A DNA stretch of 64,000 nt from an uncultured Dehalococcoidia bacterium. Its GTDB lineage: Bacteria; Chloroflexota; Dehalococcoidia; Lucifugimonadales; UBA3495. Below, piece by piece: positions 44,154 through 51,743 of the stretch. Position 1 is the stretch's first letter, and every line of letters starts with the position of its first letter. The position numbers and the translations under genes were made by a program. The stretch lies in NCBI GenBank assembly GCA_958296225.1, contig OY282456.1, positions 1,736,001 through 1,800,000 of the forward strand, given 5' to 3'. The notes beneath the pieces are model-generated. The model saw only the letters and a list, made by a program, of their open reading frames with translations, was not told the DNA's origin and made no database searches.

Positions 44154-45518
44154 TTATTCGTAGCCGGTAAAATCGTCAGGACGCTTGACGATGCGCTGCA
44201 CGAAGACGCCGGGCGTAACAATTTCCTCCGGGTCGAGGCGGCCGGGTTCCACAATCTCGTCCACCTCCACCACGGTGACGCGGGCCGCCGGGGCCATCAC
44301 GGCGTTGAAGTTGCGCGAGGTTCCCCGGTAAACCAGGTTGCCCCGGGTATCGGCGCGGTGGGCGCGGATGAGCGCAAAGTCGGCCCGCAGCCCATATTCC
44401 AGAACGTACTGCCGTCCCCCGTCCCCCGTCAAATCAATAGCGCGGGTTTCCTTCCTCTCGGCGATGAGGGTGCCGGCGCCGGTGGGGGTATAAAAGGCGC
44501 GGATGCCCGCGCCGCCGGCGCGCAGCCGTTCCGCCAGCGTCCCTTGGGGCACCAGCTCCAGGTCAACCGCGCCGCGCCGGTAGGCCAGCTCAAACTCGGA
44601 GGGGCGCGATACCGAGGGCGATACGGGGAACGAGGCAATCGCTTTAGCAACCTGTCCGTTCTCGATTAGTACGCTGTGGTCAATGGCGGTTTTGCCGGGC
44701 GGGGTGCCAAAGCTGACCACCCGCGCAATGCCGGCCGTGTTGCTCACGATGGTCAGCTCACGGCTCCCCCGGTCGCGCAGGGCAATCAGCAGATAGTGAG
44801 CCATGCCGCCGGGGCCGCCGAACCCGTCGATGAATACGGTCGCGCCGTTGGGCAAATCGGCGATGGCGGTCTGGCCGTCGGCATACACCTTGCTGGGCGG
44901 CCGGCCGGAGGACGGCGCAAACTCCATCTCCCGCAGCCCCGGCGCAACGGAAACGGCAACCCCGGTCAGCGCCGCAACGTCGGCTGCCGACCAGCCGGGC
45001 GCAACCTCGGTGAGCGCCGGTTTGCCGCCCTGAAGCCGGAACACGCCAACATCGGTGATTACGGTATCCAAAGGGCCAACAATGTCGGCCGGCAGCGTCA
45101 ACTCAGCGACCAGGTTGGGAGCGCCGGCGTTCCCGATGCTGGGCAACAGTCCGACAACTCGCCCCGCATTGGCGGCCAGGTCAACCGCGTTGCCCGGCGG
45201 CGCGATGCCGGGATGGGCCGCGGCCAGCCGGCCCGCGGCGCGGCCGGCGGCATCCACCTGCGCGATGCTGATTATTGCTGCGTTAACGTGTCCGCCGCGA
45301 ACTATTGTGGCGGCGTCGGCAATGCTGAGCGGCACATCGTCGAGCATCCCATTGTCGCGCAAGAACCAGGCTCCCAACTCCGGCGGCGCCAGAGCGGGGG
45401 CCAGGGCCGCCAATCCCGCATCGACCGCCACCACGTCGCCCGGCAGTATCTCCCGCAGGGCGCGTCGGGCGATGGCGGCATCATCTAATCTGGGTTCGGG
45501 CAGCCGGGGTTCAGGCAT
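44154..45518 (-). CDS. Fused CoA-transferase with degenerate beta half and alpha half (beta-alpha order)
   Basis: 454 residues. Residues 15-200 resemble a family I beta subunit (ATIVRGGHVNAAIISIAQVD, PGNAVDLAANAGRVVGLLPS, LTEVAPGWSAADVAALTGV). At the catalytic SENG position they read RDNG (54-57), so the Glu is Asp. From about 210 an intact alpha subunit follows: FIDGFGGPGGMAHYLLIALRDRG, LVPQGTLAERLRAGGAGI, FYTPTGAGT, VYRGTSRNFNAVMAPAARV. In known fused enzymes (SCOT) alpha precedes beta; here the order is reversed. It may bind the free beta subunit as its alpha partner, the old beta half serving structure only. Confidence 0.85.
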   Translation of the reverse strand: MPEPRLPEPRLDDAAIARRALREILPGDVVAVDAGLAALAPALAPPELGAWFLRDNGMLDDVPLSIADAATIVRGGHVNAAIISIAQVDAAGRAAGRLAAAHPGIAPPGNAVDLAANAGRVVGLLPSIGNAGAPNLVAELTLPADIVGPLDTVITDVGVFRLQGGKPALTEVAPGWSAADVAALTGVAVSVAPGLREMEFAPSSGRPPSKVYADGQTAIADLPNGATVFIDGFGGPGGMAHYLLIALRDRGSRELTIVSNTAGIARVVSFGTPPGKTAIDHSVLIENGQVAKAIASFPVSPSVSRPSEFELAYRRGAVDLELVPQGTLAERLRAGGAGIRAFYTPTGAGTLIAERKETRAIDLTGDGGRQYVLEYGLRADFALIRAHRADTRGNLVYRGTSRNFNAVMAPAARVTVVEVDEIVEPGRLDPEEIVTPGVFVQRIVKRPDDFTGYE

Positions 45519-45523
45519 AGCGC

Positions 45524-46216
45524 TTATCCTTGCGGCCCAGGCTGCGATGCGCGCACCAGGCGGTTCACAAAGATGCCGGGCGTGATGACCAGTTCCGGGT
45601 CAATCACCCCCGGCGGGCCGATGTCGTCCACCTCGGCGATGGCGACCCGCGCCGCCGCCGCCATCGCCGGATTCCAGCCGCGCTGCGGGCCACGATAAAC
45701 CAGATTGCCCAGGGTGTCGGCCCGGCTGGCCCGGAGCAAGGCGAAATCGGCCCGCAAGGGCATTTCCAGCAGACACGCCACGCCGTCAATTACGCGCATT
45801 TCCTGCTCGGTGGCGAAGCGCGTACCCAATCCGACGGGGATGAACACGCCGCCGATGCCGGCGCCGCCGGCGCGCAACCGCTCGGCCAGCGTGCCTTGCG
45901 GCGCCATTGCCACTGAGAGCAGCCCCGATGCGACCAGCTCTTTAATCCGGTCGTCGCCGTGGGATTGCGGCAGTGGATAAGGGGAGATGAGCCGGGAGAC
46001 TTGCCCGGATTGCAGCAGTTCCAACAACCCGCGCGCGCCGTCCCAACCGGAAAAATCGCAAACGCAGGTTAAATCCTGGACGCCCCTGGCTCGCAACGCC
46101 GCCAGCAGGCCGGCGGGTTCGCTGCTATGGGAAGTGCCACCGACCAGCACCGCAGCGCCGTCGTGAACGTCCGCTACGGCGGCGGCAGGACTGTCGTATA
46201 ATTTGCTGAACGCCAT
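45524..46216 (-). CDS. CoA-transferase family I, alpha subunit
   Basis: 230 residues. Motifs: AVADVHDGAAVLVGGTSHSSEPAGLLAALRARG, where the usual GGFG loop reads GGTS; LSVAMAPQGTLAERLRAGGAGIGGVFIPVGLGT; RADFALLRASRADTLGNLVYRGPQRGWNPAMAAAARV; and VITPGIFVNRLV. It should form hetero-oligomers with a beta subunit, and the first gene of the set supports a catabolic operon that activates short organic acids. The stop is 5 bp before the start of the fusion gene. Confidence 0.92.
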   Translation of the reverse strand: MAFSKLYDSPAAAVADVHDGAAVLVGGTSHSSEPAGLLAALRARGVQDLTCVCDFSGWDGARGLLELLQSGQVSRLISPYPLPQSHGDDRIKELVASGLLSVAMAPQGTLAERLRAGGAGIGGVFIPVGLGTRFATEQEMRVIDGVACLLEMPLRADFALLRASRADTLGNLVYRGPQRGWNPAMAAAARVAIAEVDDIGPPGVIDPELVITPGIFVNRLVRASQPGPQG

Positions 46217-46295
46217 CAGGAGGTCATCCGTAAAACGGACGCCATTCTAACCCAAACCGGGCGCAAGGGCAAAATCAGGCACGGCCAACGCCATC

Positions 46296-46439
46296 GGCAG
46301 CGTTCCGTTTCACGTGGTTTGAGTCCGTTTTTTACATCTGATGGACCGGATGGACAGGATTTTTCCGATTGGGATTTGGCGGATTCCGGCTTGGGCCGGA
46401 ATGACGGCAAGGTACAACCACCTGCATTGCAACGCTACC
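46296..46439. mobile_element. 144-bp MITE-like inverted-repeat element, copy 2
   Basis: Left end GGCAGCGTTCCGTTTCACGT (46296-46315); the right end (46415-46439) is its inverted partner. The interior is the reverse complement of that in 27831-27973 (TTTTTCCGATTGGGATTTGG, then a Cys-free GC palindrome CCGGCTTGGGCCGG). Just outside, 46447-46496 repeats part of the interior again (TTTTTTTACAGCGATGGACC), a truncated second copy. Confidence 0.75.
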
Positions 46440-46628
46440 GCGTCATACGAATTTTTTTACAGCGATGGACCAGGGACAGGATGCACAGGATTTGATTTGA
46501 CCGGACGGGGGCAATTGTGATAACCGCAAGACTGGCGCCGGTGTCAGGCCTTGCCAACAGGGGCGCGGCGACGTACCATTTCATCAATCCGCCGCACCGC
46601 AATCCGCCGTACCTCCGGCCCACCAGTT

Positions 46629-47411
46629 ATGCCGTATCGCAGTATCAGCTACACCAGGACCGACGCTTGCGCCGCCATCAAATTGCGGCGGGGGGGCGAA
46701 TCATGCACCATTGACGCGGCCGCCGCCGCGGAACTGCGCGACTGCTGCCAGGAGCTGATGCTGCAAGACGAAATCCGGGTCGCAACAATCACCGGCGGCG
46801 GCGGCCGGTTCGCGGTGGGACGGCAACAGCCCCCCGACGACATCCGCGCCGCGCCCCTGCCGGAACGCCTGGCCTGGCAAGACGCCATGAGCGTCGCCCA
46901 AGCCGTGGCCGCGCTGCCGATGCCGGTAGTGGCGATTTTGAACGGGGACGCCACCGGCCACGGCCTGGAACTGGCCCTGGCCGCCGACCTCCGCATCGCC
47001 GCCGACACGGCGCAGCTGGGCGCCGGCCGCCTGGTTGATGACGGTTTCCCCTACGACGGGGCCACCCAGCGGCTGCCCCGGCTCGTCGGGCCGGCGATGG
47101 CCCGGGAGCTGCTGCTCACGGGGCGAATACTGACGGCGGCAGAGGCGCTGGCAGTGGGCCTGGTCAACCGGGTAGCGCCGGCCGCGCAACTGGACGCCGC
47201 CGCCGCCGAACTGACCGCCCAAATCGCAGCGGCGGCCCCCATCGCCAGCCGTTATGCCAAAGAGGCGGTGGCCGCCGCCGGCGACCTTACGCTGGCGCAA
47301 GGGCTGCGTCTGGAAGCTGACCTGAGCATCATCCTGCAAAGCACCGCCGACCGCGCCGAAGGGCTGCGTTCCTTTGCCGAGCAGCGCGCCCCCCGGTTCA
47401 GCGGTCGCTGA
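46629..47411 (+). CDS. Enoyl-CoA hydratase/isomerase (crotonase) family protein, divergent
   Basis: 260 residues from the ATG at 46629. Crotonase fold: ATITGGGGRFAVGRQQ (oxyanion-hole region, usually FCAGADL), MPVVAILNGDATGHGLELALAADLRIAADTAQLGAG (GG/GH oxyanion-hole Gly), then QRLPRLVGPAMARELLLTGRILTAAEALAVGLVNRV. The FAVGRQQ segment and the poor acidic pair suggest a changed or lost hydratase activity. It heads a plus-strand cluster with a PHP hydrolase, a second crotonase and an acyl-CoA ligase. Confidence 0.87.
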   Translation: MPYRSISYTRTDACAAIKLRRGGESCTIDAAAAAELRDCCQELMLQDEIRVATITGGGGRFAVGRQQPPDDIRAAPLPERLAWQDAMSVAQAVAALPMPVVAILNGDATGHGLELALAADLRIAADTAQLGAGRLVDDGFPYDGATQRLPRLVGPAMARELLLTGRILTAAEALAVGLVNRVAPAAQLDAAAAELTAQIAAAAPIASRYAKEAVAAAGDLTLAQGLRLEADLSIILQSTADRAEGLRSFAEQRAPRFSGR

Positions 47412-47426
47412 CCCCAATGTGATTTT

Positions 47427-47969
47427 ATGACGGTACGCCTTGACATTCATACCCACGTTGGCGAAATGTTCGGGTTCCGGCCCCCGACTCCCGAAATTGC
47501 GGAGACGGTAATTGCCCGGATTAAAAGCGCCGGCCTTGACGGCATCGCCGTCACCGACCACTGGCGCCGGGATTGGGGGCTGGCGCTGCACCGCGTGGCA
47601 GAGCGGCATTTCCCCAACCAGGTTATTATCATTCCCGGCCACGAAATTGACATCCGCCCGGCCCGCAGTCCCTTTGACGAGTATCACTGCACCGAGCTGT
47701 ATTTGCCGGGAGGCCGGCTGTTCCGCACCTATTGCCATCCCGGCTACTACACGCCCAACATCATCATTGAGGACGATATTCACGGCATTGAAATCGCCAA
47801 CTACCACCACGACTGGCACATCCGCCGCGCCCTGGTGGAGCAGGTCGCCGAGGCCCACGGGCTGCTTACCTTTTCCGTCAGCGACGCCAACACCATCGGC
47901 GAAATCGGCGCCGGCGCCACCGAGGTTGACCTTGAGGAGATGATGCGCCGGGCCATTGCGCTGGACTAA
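47427..47969 (+). CDS. PHP domain metal-dependent hydrolase
   Basis: 180 residues. Metal-ligand motifs of the PHP family in order: DIHTHVGE (HxH), AVTDHWRRD, IPGHEIDI, YCHPGYY and FSVSDANTIGE. Such domains coordinate two or three metals and often cleave phosphoesters. The short, single-domain form resembles trpH/YciV-like proteins. It starts 15 bp after the crotonase gene and is in the same operon; its role next to acyl-CoA enzymes is unclear. Confidence 0.88.
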   Translation: MTVRLDIHTHVGEMFGFRPPTPEIAETVIARIKSAGLDGIAVTDHWRRDWGLALHRVAERHFPNQVIIIPGHEIDIRPARSPFDEYHCTELYLPGGRLFRTYCHPGYYTPNIIIEDDIHGIEIANYHHDWHIRRALVEQVAEAHGLLTFSVSDANTIGEIGAGATEVDLEEMMRRAIALD

Positions 47970-47988
47970 TCGCAGCCGGCGTCCATAT

Positions 47989-48723
47989 ATGACCGCCCCC
48001 TTTGCCACCATCAGCTACGAAAAGGCGTGCGGCGTCGCCCACATCGCGCTGAACCGTCCGCAGCGGCGCAACGCCTATTCGGTTGCCATGCGCGATGACT
48101 TTGCCGAGGCCCTGCGGGCCGTTGCCGAGGATACGGAAGTCCGCGCCCTGCTGATTACCGGCCAGGGCCGGGCCTTTTGCGCCGGCGCCGACCTCAGCGA
48201 GTTCGGAACCGCGCCCTCCCAGGCCATCGCCCGCAACGCGCGGTGGCAGCGGGACGTGTGGGGGCAGCTCATTGACCTTTCCAAGCCCATCGTCGCCGCA
48301 GTCCACGGCTATTGCATCGGTTCCGGCGTAGAGATTATGCTGCTCGCCGATGTCCGCATCGCGGCGGCGGACACGATTTTTGCGATGCCGGAGGTACATT
48401 TGGGCATGATTCCCGCGGCCGGGGGCAGCCAAACCCTGCCCGCCAACGCCGGCCCGTCCGTGGCCCTGGACCTGCTTTTTACCGGCCGCCGGTTTGATGC
48501 GACGGCCGCGCTGCGCTGCGGACTGGTCAACCGGGTGGTAGCCCCGGAATCGCTGCGGCAATGCGCCTGGGATACGGCGCGCCGGCTGGCCGAAATCCCG
48601 CCGTATCTGGCCGCTGCGATGCGGGCCGCGCTGCGCGACGGAGCGGGGCTGCCGCTGGCCGACGCGCTGCGGCTGGAGCAGCGGCTGGCGGCAATCAGTA
48701 TGTCGGCACGGGAGACAGGATGA
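47989..48723 (+). CDS. Enoyl-CoA hydratase/isomerase family protein
   Basis: 244 residues from the ATG at 47989. Canonical crotonase motifs: VAHIALNRPQRRNAYS, LLITGQGRAFCAGADLSEF (first oxyanion-hole strand), KPIVAAVHGYCIGSGVEIMLLADVRIAA (second), then IPAAGGSQTLPANAGPSVALDLLFTGRRFDATAALRCGLVNRVV. Catalytic Glu positions are less clear (MPEVHLGMIPAAGG). It probably takes part in acyl-CoA degradation with the ligase, whose ATG overlaps its stop (ATGA). Confidence 0.93.
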   Translation: MTAPFATISYEKACGVAHIALNRPQRRNAYSVAMRDDFAEALRAVAEDTEVRALLITGQGRAFCAGADLSEFGTAPSQAIARNARWQRDVWGQLIDLSKPIVAAVHGYCIGSGVEIMLLADVRIAAADTIFAMPEVHLGMIPAAGGSQTLPANAGPSVALDLLFTGRRFDATAALRCGLVNRVVAPESLRQCAWDTARRLAEIPPYLAAAMRAALRDGAGLPLADALRLEQRLAAISMSARETG

Positions 48724-50282
48724 ACACTACCGAGATTTTGACGATTGCCGCGGCCATCGTGCCCGACCGCACGGCGGTCATCTTTGACGGCGACCGGATT
48801 AGCTTTGAGCTGCTGCAAGAGCGGGTCAACCGCCTGGCCAACGCCCTGGCGGAGTTGGGCATCGGCCCCGGCGACCGGGTGGCGGCGATGCAGACTAATT
48901 GCCATCACCTGCTGGAAATTTACTTCGCCGCCGCCCAGCTCGACGCCATCTACGTGCCCATCAACTTCCGGGCCAAAGAGGATGAGTTAGCCACCATGCT
49001 GGCCATCGTCCGGCCCAGCCTGCTGTTCCTCGGCGAGCGTTACCTGCCCCTGGCGCCCACTGACGGCTCCCTGGCCGGCGAGCGCATCGTGATGCTGGAC
49101 GCGGCCGGCGTAAATGGCCGGCACAACTACGACGACCTGATGGCCAACGCCAACCCCGAACAGCTGCATTTTCCCGAGGACGACGCCGACGCTACCACCG
49201 TCATTATGTTCACTTCCGGCACCACCAGCATCCCCAAAGGCGCGCAGCTGACCCACGACAGCTTCGGCGCCTTTCTGCTCACCAGCGTTACCCCCGCCGA
49301 CCCTGACGTTGCCGAAACCAACCTGCTCACCGTGCCGCTGTACCACGTGGCCGGTTTGCAGGCGGCGTTGGCGGCGGTCTTCGGCGGGCGCACGCTGGTC
49401 ATAATGCCCCAGTTCGACCCGGAAGAGTGGCTGAGGCTGGCCGCCGAACACCGCGTCAACCGCGCCATGCTGGTGCCCACCATGCTGAAACGGGTTATGG
49501 ACCACCCCCGGTTTGCCGAATACGACCTGTCCTCCCTGGATGTAATCACCTACGGCGCGGCGCCCATGCCGCTGCCCGTCATTCGTGACGCCATCGCCAG
49601 GTTTCCCGGCGCCCGCTTCATCAACGCTTTCGGCCAGACCGAAACGGCGTCCACCATAACTATGCTGCCGCCCGACGACCACGCGCTCACCGGCGCTCCG
49701 GAAGAGGTGGCAATCAAGCTGCGCCGCCTGACATCCATCGGCAAGCCGCTGGACGACGTTGAGGTGATGATAGTGTCGGAGGACGGCGCGCCCCTGCCCA
49801 GCGGCGAAGTCGGCGAAATTGTGGCGCGGGGCGCGCGGATGATGACCGGCTACTGGCAGCAGGACGCCGCCACCGGCGAGGCCCTGCGCTCCGGCTGGCT
49901 CTACACCGGCGACCTGGCCTGGCAGGACGCGGACGGCTACATCTACCTGGCCGGCCGCGCCCGCGATTTCATCAAGCGCGGCGGGGAGATGATTTCGCCC
50001 GAAGAGGTGGAGCAAATCCTGACGGAACATCCCGCGGTTGAGGAGGCCGCCGTAATCGGCGTGCCGGATTTGGAGTGGGGCGAAGAGGTGCGCGCCGTGA
50101 TCGTGCGCGCGAACGCATCGGTAACGGAGGCTGATTTAATCGACTTCTGCCGCGGCCGGCTGGCCGGGTTCAAACGGCCCCGCTCCGTGGTTTTCGTGGC
50201 TGCCCTGCCGCGCAACGTGATGGGCAAGGTGCTGAAACGGGATTTGCGGGAGGAGTTCGGTTATCCTGTGGTGAGCGCCTGA
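48720..50282 (+). CDS. AMP-dependent acyl-CoA synthetase (ANL superfamily)
   Basis: 520 residues from the ATG at 48720, overlapping the crotonase stop. ANL core motifs: A3 phosphate loop FTSGTTSIPKGAQLTH, A5 INAFGQTET, A7 YTGDLAWQDADGYIYLAGRARDFIKRGGEMISPEEVE and A10-type GKVLKRDLRE with the terminal adenylation Lys. It activates a carboxylic acid to its CoA thioester with ATP. With the two crotonases this suggests degradation of a fatty or aromatic-type acid. Confidence 0.95.
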   Translation: MNTTEILTIAAAIVPDRTAVIFDGDRISFELLQERVNRLANALAELGIGPGDRVAAMQTNCHHLLEIYFAAAQLDAIYVPINFRAKEDELATMLAIVRPSLLFLGERYLPLAPTDGSLAGERIVMLDAAGVNGRHNYDDLMANANPEQLHFPEDDADATTVIMFTSGTTSIPKGAQLTHDSFGAFLLTSVTPADPDVAETNLLTVPLYHVAGLQAALAAVFGGRTLVIMPQFDPEEWLRLAAEHRVNRAMLVPTMLKRVMDHPRFAEYDLSSLDVITYGAAPMPLPVIRDAIARFPGARFINAFGQTETASTITMLPPDDHALTGAPEEVAIKLRRLTSIGKPLDDVEVMIVSEDGAPLPSGEVGEIVARGARMMTGYWQQDAATGEALRSGWLYTGDLAWQDADGYIYLAGRARDFIKRGGEMISPEEVEQILTEHPAVEEAAVIGVPDLEWGEEVRAVIVRANASVTEADLIDFCRGRLAGFKRPRSVVFVAALPRNVMGKVLKRDLREEFGYPVVSA

Positions 50283-50308
50283 TTCACTAACGAGATTGAC
50301 AGGCTACG

Positions 50309-50342
50309 CGAACGAGATTGCCGCGCTGCGCGCGCAATGACA
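50309..50342. repeat. Short dispersed repeat (GCAATGACA type)
   Basis: ACGAGATTGCCGCGCTGCGC followed by GCGCAATGACA is imperfectly palindromic. A relative occurs at 6383-6420 (GCGGGATTGCATCGCCACGT, CTCGCTCGCAGTGACGG). Repeats of this TGTCATTGCGAGC.AAGC..AGCAATCTC type are common between genes in many bacteria. Confidence 0.5.
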
Positions 50343-50384
50343 TTGGGGAACGACGGAAAGTCCCCGATGCCGAGGAGGGCAGAT

Positions 50385-51320
50385 ATGGACATAGCAGTTA
50401 TGGGCGCCGGCGGCGTCGGCGGATACTTTGGCGGCCTGCTGGCCCGCGCCGGCCACAACGTTACGTTCATCGCGCGCGGCGCGCACCTGGAAGCCATCCG
50501 GCGCAACGGCCTGCGGGTAGAAAGCGGCAATGACGGCGCGTTCACCGTCCCGGGCCGGGCCACCGACGACCCGGCGTCCGTCGGCCATCAGGAACTGGCG
50601 CTGTTCACCGTCAAGATGTATGACAATGACGACGCCATCCACGCCATCGGCCCGCTGGTGGGGCCGAATACTATTGTGCTGACGCTGCAAAACGGCATTG
50701 ACAATGGCGACCGGCTGGCCGACGTGTTCGGCCCGGAGCGGGTGATGATTGGCTCCGCCTACTTGGAGGGGCGCATCAGCGAGCCGGGCGTAGTGACCCA
50801 GGGCGGCCCCGGCGCGGCATCTTTCGGCGAGCGCACTACCGGCATCACCAACCGGGGCCAAGGGCTGCTGGGGGTTTTCCAGGGGGCCGGCTGGCGGGTT
50901 GAACTGCTGGAAAATATGACCGGGATGCTGTGGCGGAAATTCGCCTACCTGTCCGGTTCGGCGGGGGTTTGCGCGGCCAGCGGGTGCGCCTACGGCGAAC
51001 TCCGCACGGTGCCGGAAACCCGCGCCGCCATCAGGGCGGCCATTGCCGAAGCCCTGGCGGTTGGCGCGGCGGCCGGCGCGCCGCTGGAACCGGACTCGCT
51101 GGAATGGTCAATGAACGCGCTGGACAACTTCCCGGCTACCGGCATGGCCTCGCTGGCGAAAGACTTTGCCGAGGGCCGCCCGGTAGAACTGGAAGGTCTG
51201 ACGGGCACGGTCATTCGCATGGGGCGGCGGCATCAAGTCCCCACGCCCGTCAATGATGCCCTGTACGCCGTCCTCAAACCCCGCGCCAACCGCATCGCGG
51301 CCCAGCGGTCGGGTGCTTGA
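50385..51320 (+). CDS. 2-dehydropantoate 2-reductase family protein
   Basis: 311 residues; ATG at 50385 after GAGGAGG. Rossmann motif MDIAVMGAGGVGGYFGGLLARAGH, then ARGAHLEAIRRNGLRV, FTVKMYDNDDAIHAI, TLQNGIDNGDRL (conserved QNG), WRKFAYLSGSAGVCAASG with the catalytic Lys in the WRK motif, and SLAKDFAEGRPVELEGLTGTVIRMG at the C-terminus (S..D...GR..E). It reduces ketopantoate with NADPH for pantothenate/CoA, or acts on a related 2-keto acid. Confidence 0.92.
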   Translation: MDIAVMGAGGVGGYFGGLLARAGHNVTFIARGAHLEAIRRNGLRVESGNDGAFTVPGRATDDPASVGHQELALFTVKMYDNDDAIHAIGPLVGPNTIVLTLQNGIDNGDRLADVFGPERVMIGSAYLEGRISEPGVVTQGGPGAASFGERTTGITNRGQGLLGVFQGAGWRVELLENMTGMLWRKFAYLSGSAGVCAASGCAYGELRTVPETRAAIRAAIAEALAVGAAAGAPLEPDSLEWSMNALDNFPATGMASLAKDFAEGRPVELEGLTGTVIRMGRRHQVPTPVNDALYAVLKPRANRIAAQRSGA

Positions 51321-51386
51321 CCGGGGCAACCCGCGAGCGGCCTGCCGCACGCCGCAATTCGGGATTCCTGATTCCCGGCGCACAAC

Positions 51387-51422
51387 ATGAAAGAGCATCT
51401 GTGGTGCGACCCGGCGTGCTAA
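51387..51422 (+). pseudogene. 3' remnant of a fourth substrate-binding protein gene
   Basis: ATG AAA GAG CAT CTG and then TGGTGCGACCCGGCGTGCTA give MKEHLWCDPAC and a stop. The three SBPs downstream end KHENIWCDPAC, KHEYIWCDPAC and KHDRIWCDPEC. Twenty consecutive bases are identical to the end of the second SBP gene (55323-55342). Upstream no SBP sequence remains. This is the tail of a deleted paralogue. Confidence 0.8.
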
Positions 51423-51474
51423 CCGCCGTAGCGGGTGGCCCGTGATTCGGTGCGCCCGTCGAAGGATGACGCGA

Positions 51475-51496
51475 AACGCCGGCATTGGCCGGCGTT
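51475..51496 (+). terminator. Hairpin after SBP remnant
   Basis: AACGCCGGC (51475-51483), loop ATTG, GCCGGCGTT (51488-51496), followed by CTGCGTTTTC: a plausible intrinsic terminator left from the lost SBP gene. Confidence 0.6.
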
Positions 51497-51560
51497 CTGC
51501 GTTTTCAGTCAAACCGGCGCTTGCGGCGCGCCGGTTCCTGAACCGGGCGCCGGCGGGCAA

Positions 51561-51681
51561 ACGATAATCAAACAAATCCAATACTATCGTTGATTACGAT
51601 TATCGTTACATATGTGATTATTTTCACTAATAATCTGTATCATAAAACCCACTTGACAACGATTTTCAACATTGTTAGCCT
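51561..51681 (+). promoter_or_regulatory. Promoter and AT-rich operator block of the first SBP gene
   Basis: TTGACA (51653-51658), 17-bp spacer, TAGCCT (51676-51681), 62 bp before the ATG. Upstream lies an AT-rich block with two perfect dyads: ACGATAATC (51561-51569) / GATTATCGT (51598-51606) and GATTATT (51616-51622) / AATAATC (51629-51635). The core promoter and a CCAATACTATC box (51578-51588) recur at the third SBP gene, but there without the AT-rich block. Confidence 0.7.
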
Positions 51682-51743
51682 TTCGCACGTCGCTGAATCA
51701 GAGCCACGTCCAAAAGCGCATTACGTCGCACCGGAGGGCTGCT

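Noticed and set aside
46701..48011. 436-residue minus-strand frame
   Set aside because: Opposite a crotonase and a PHP gene, both with full motifs.
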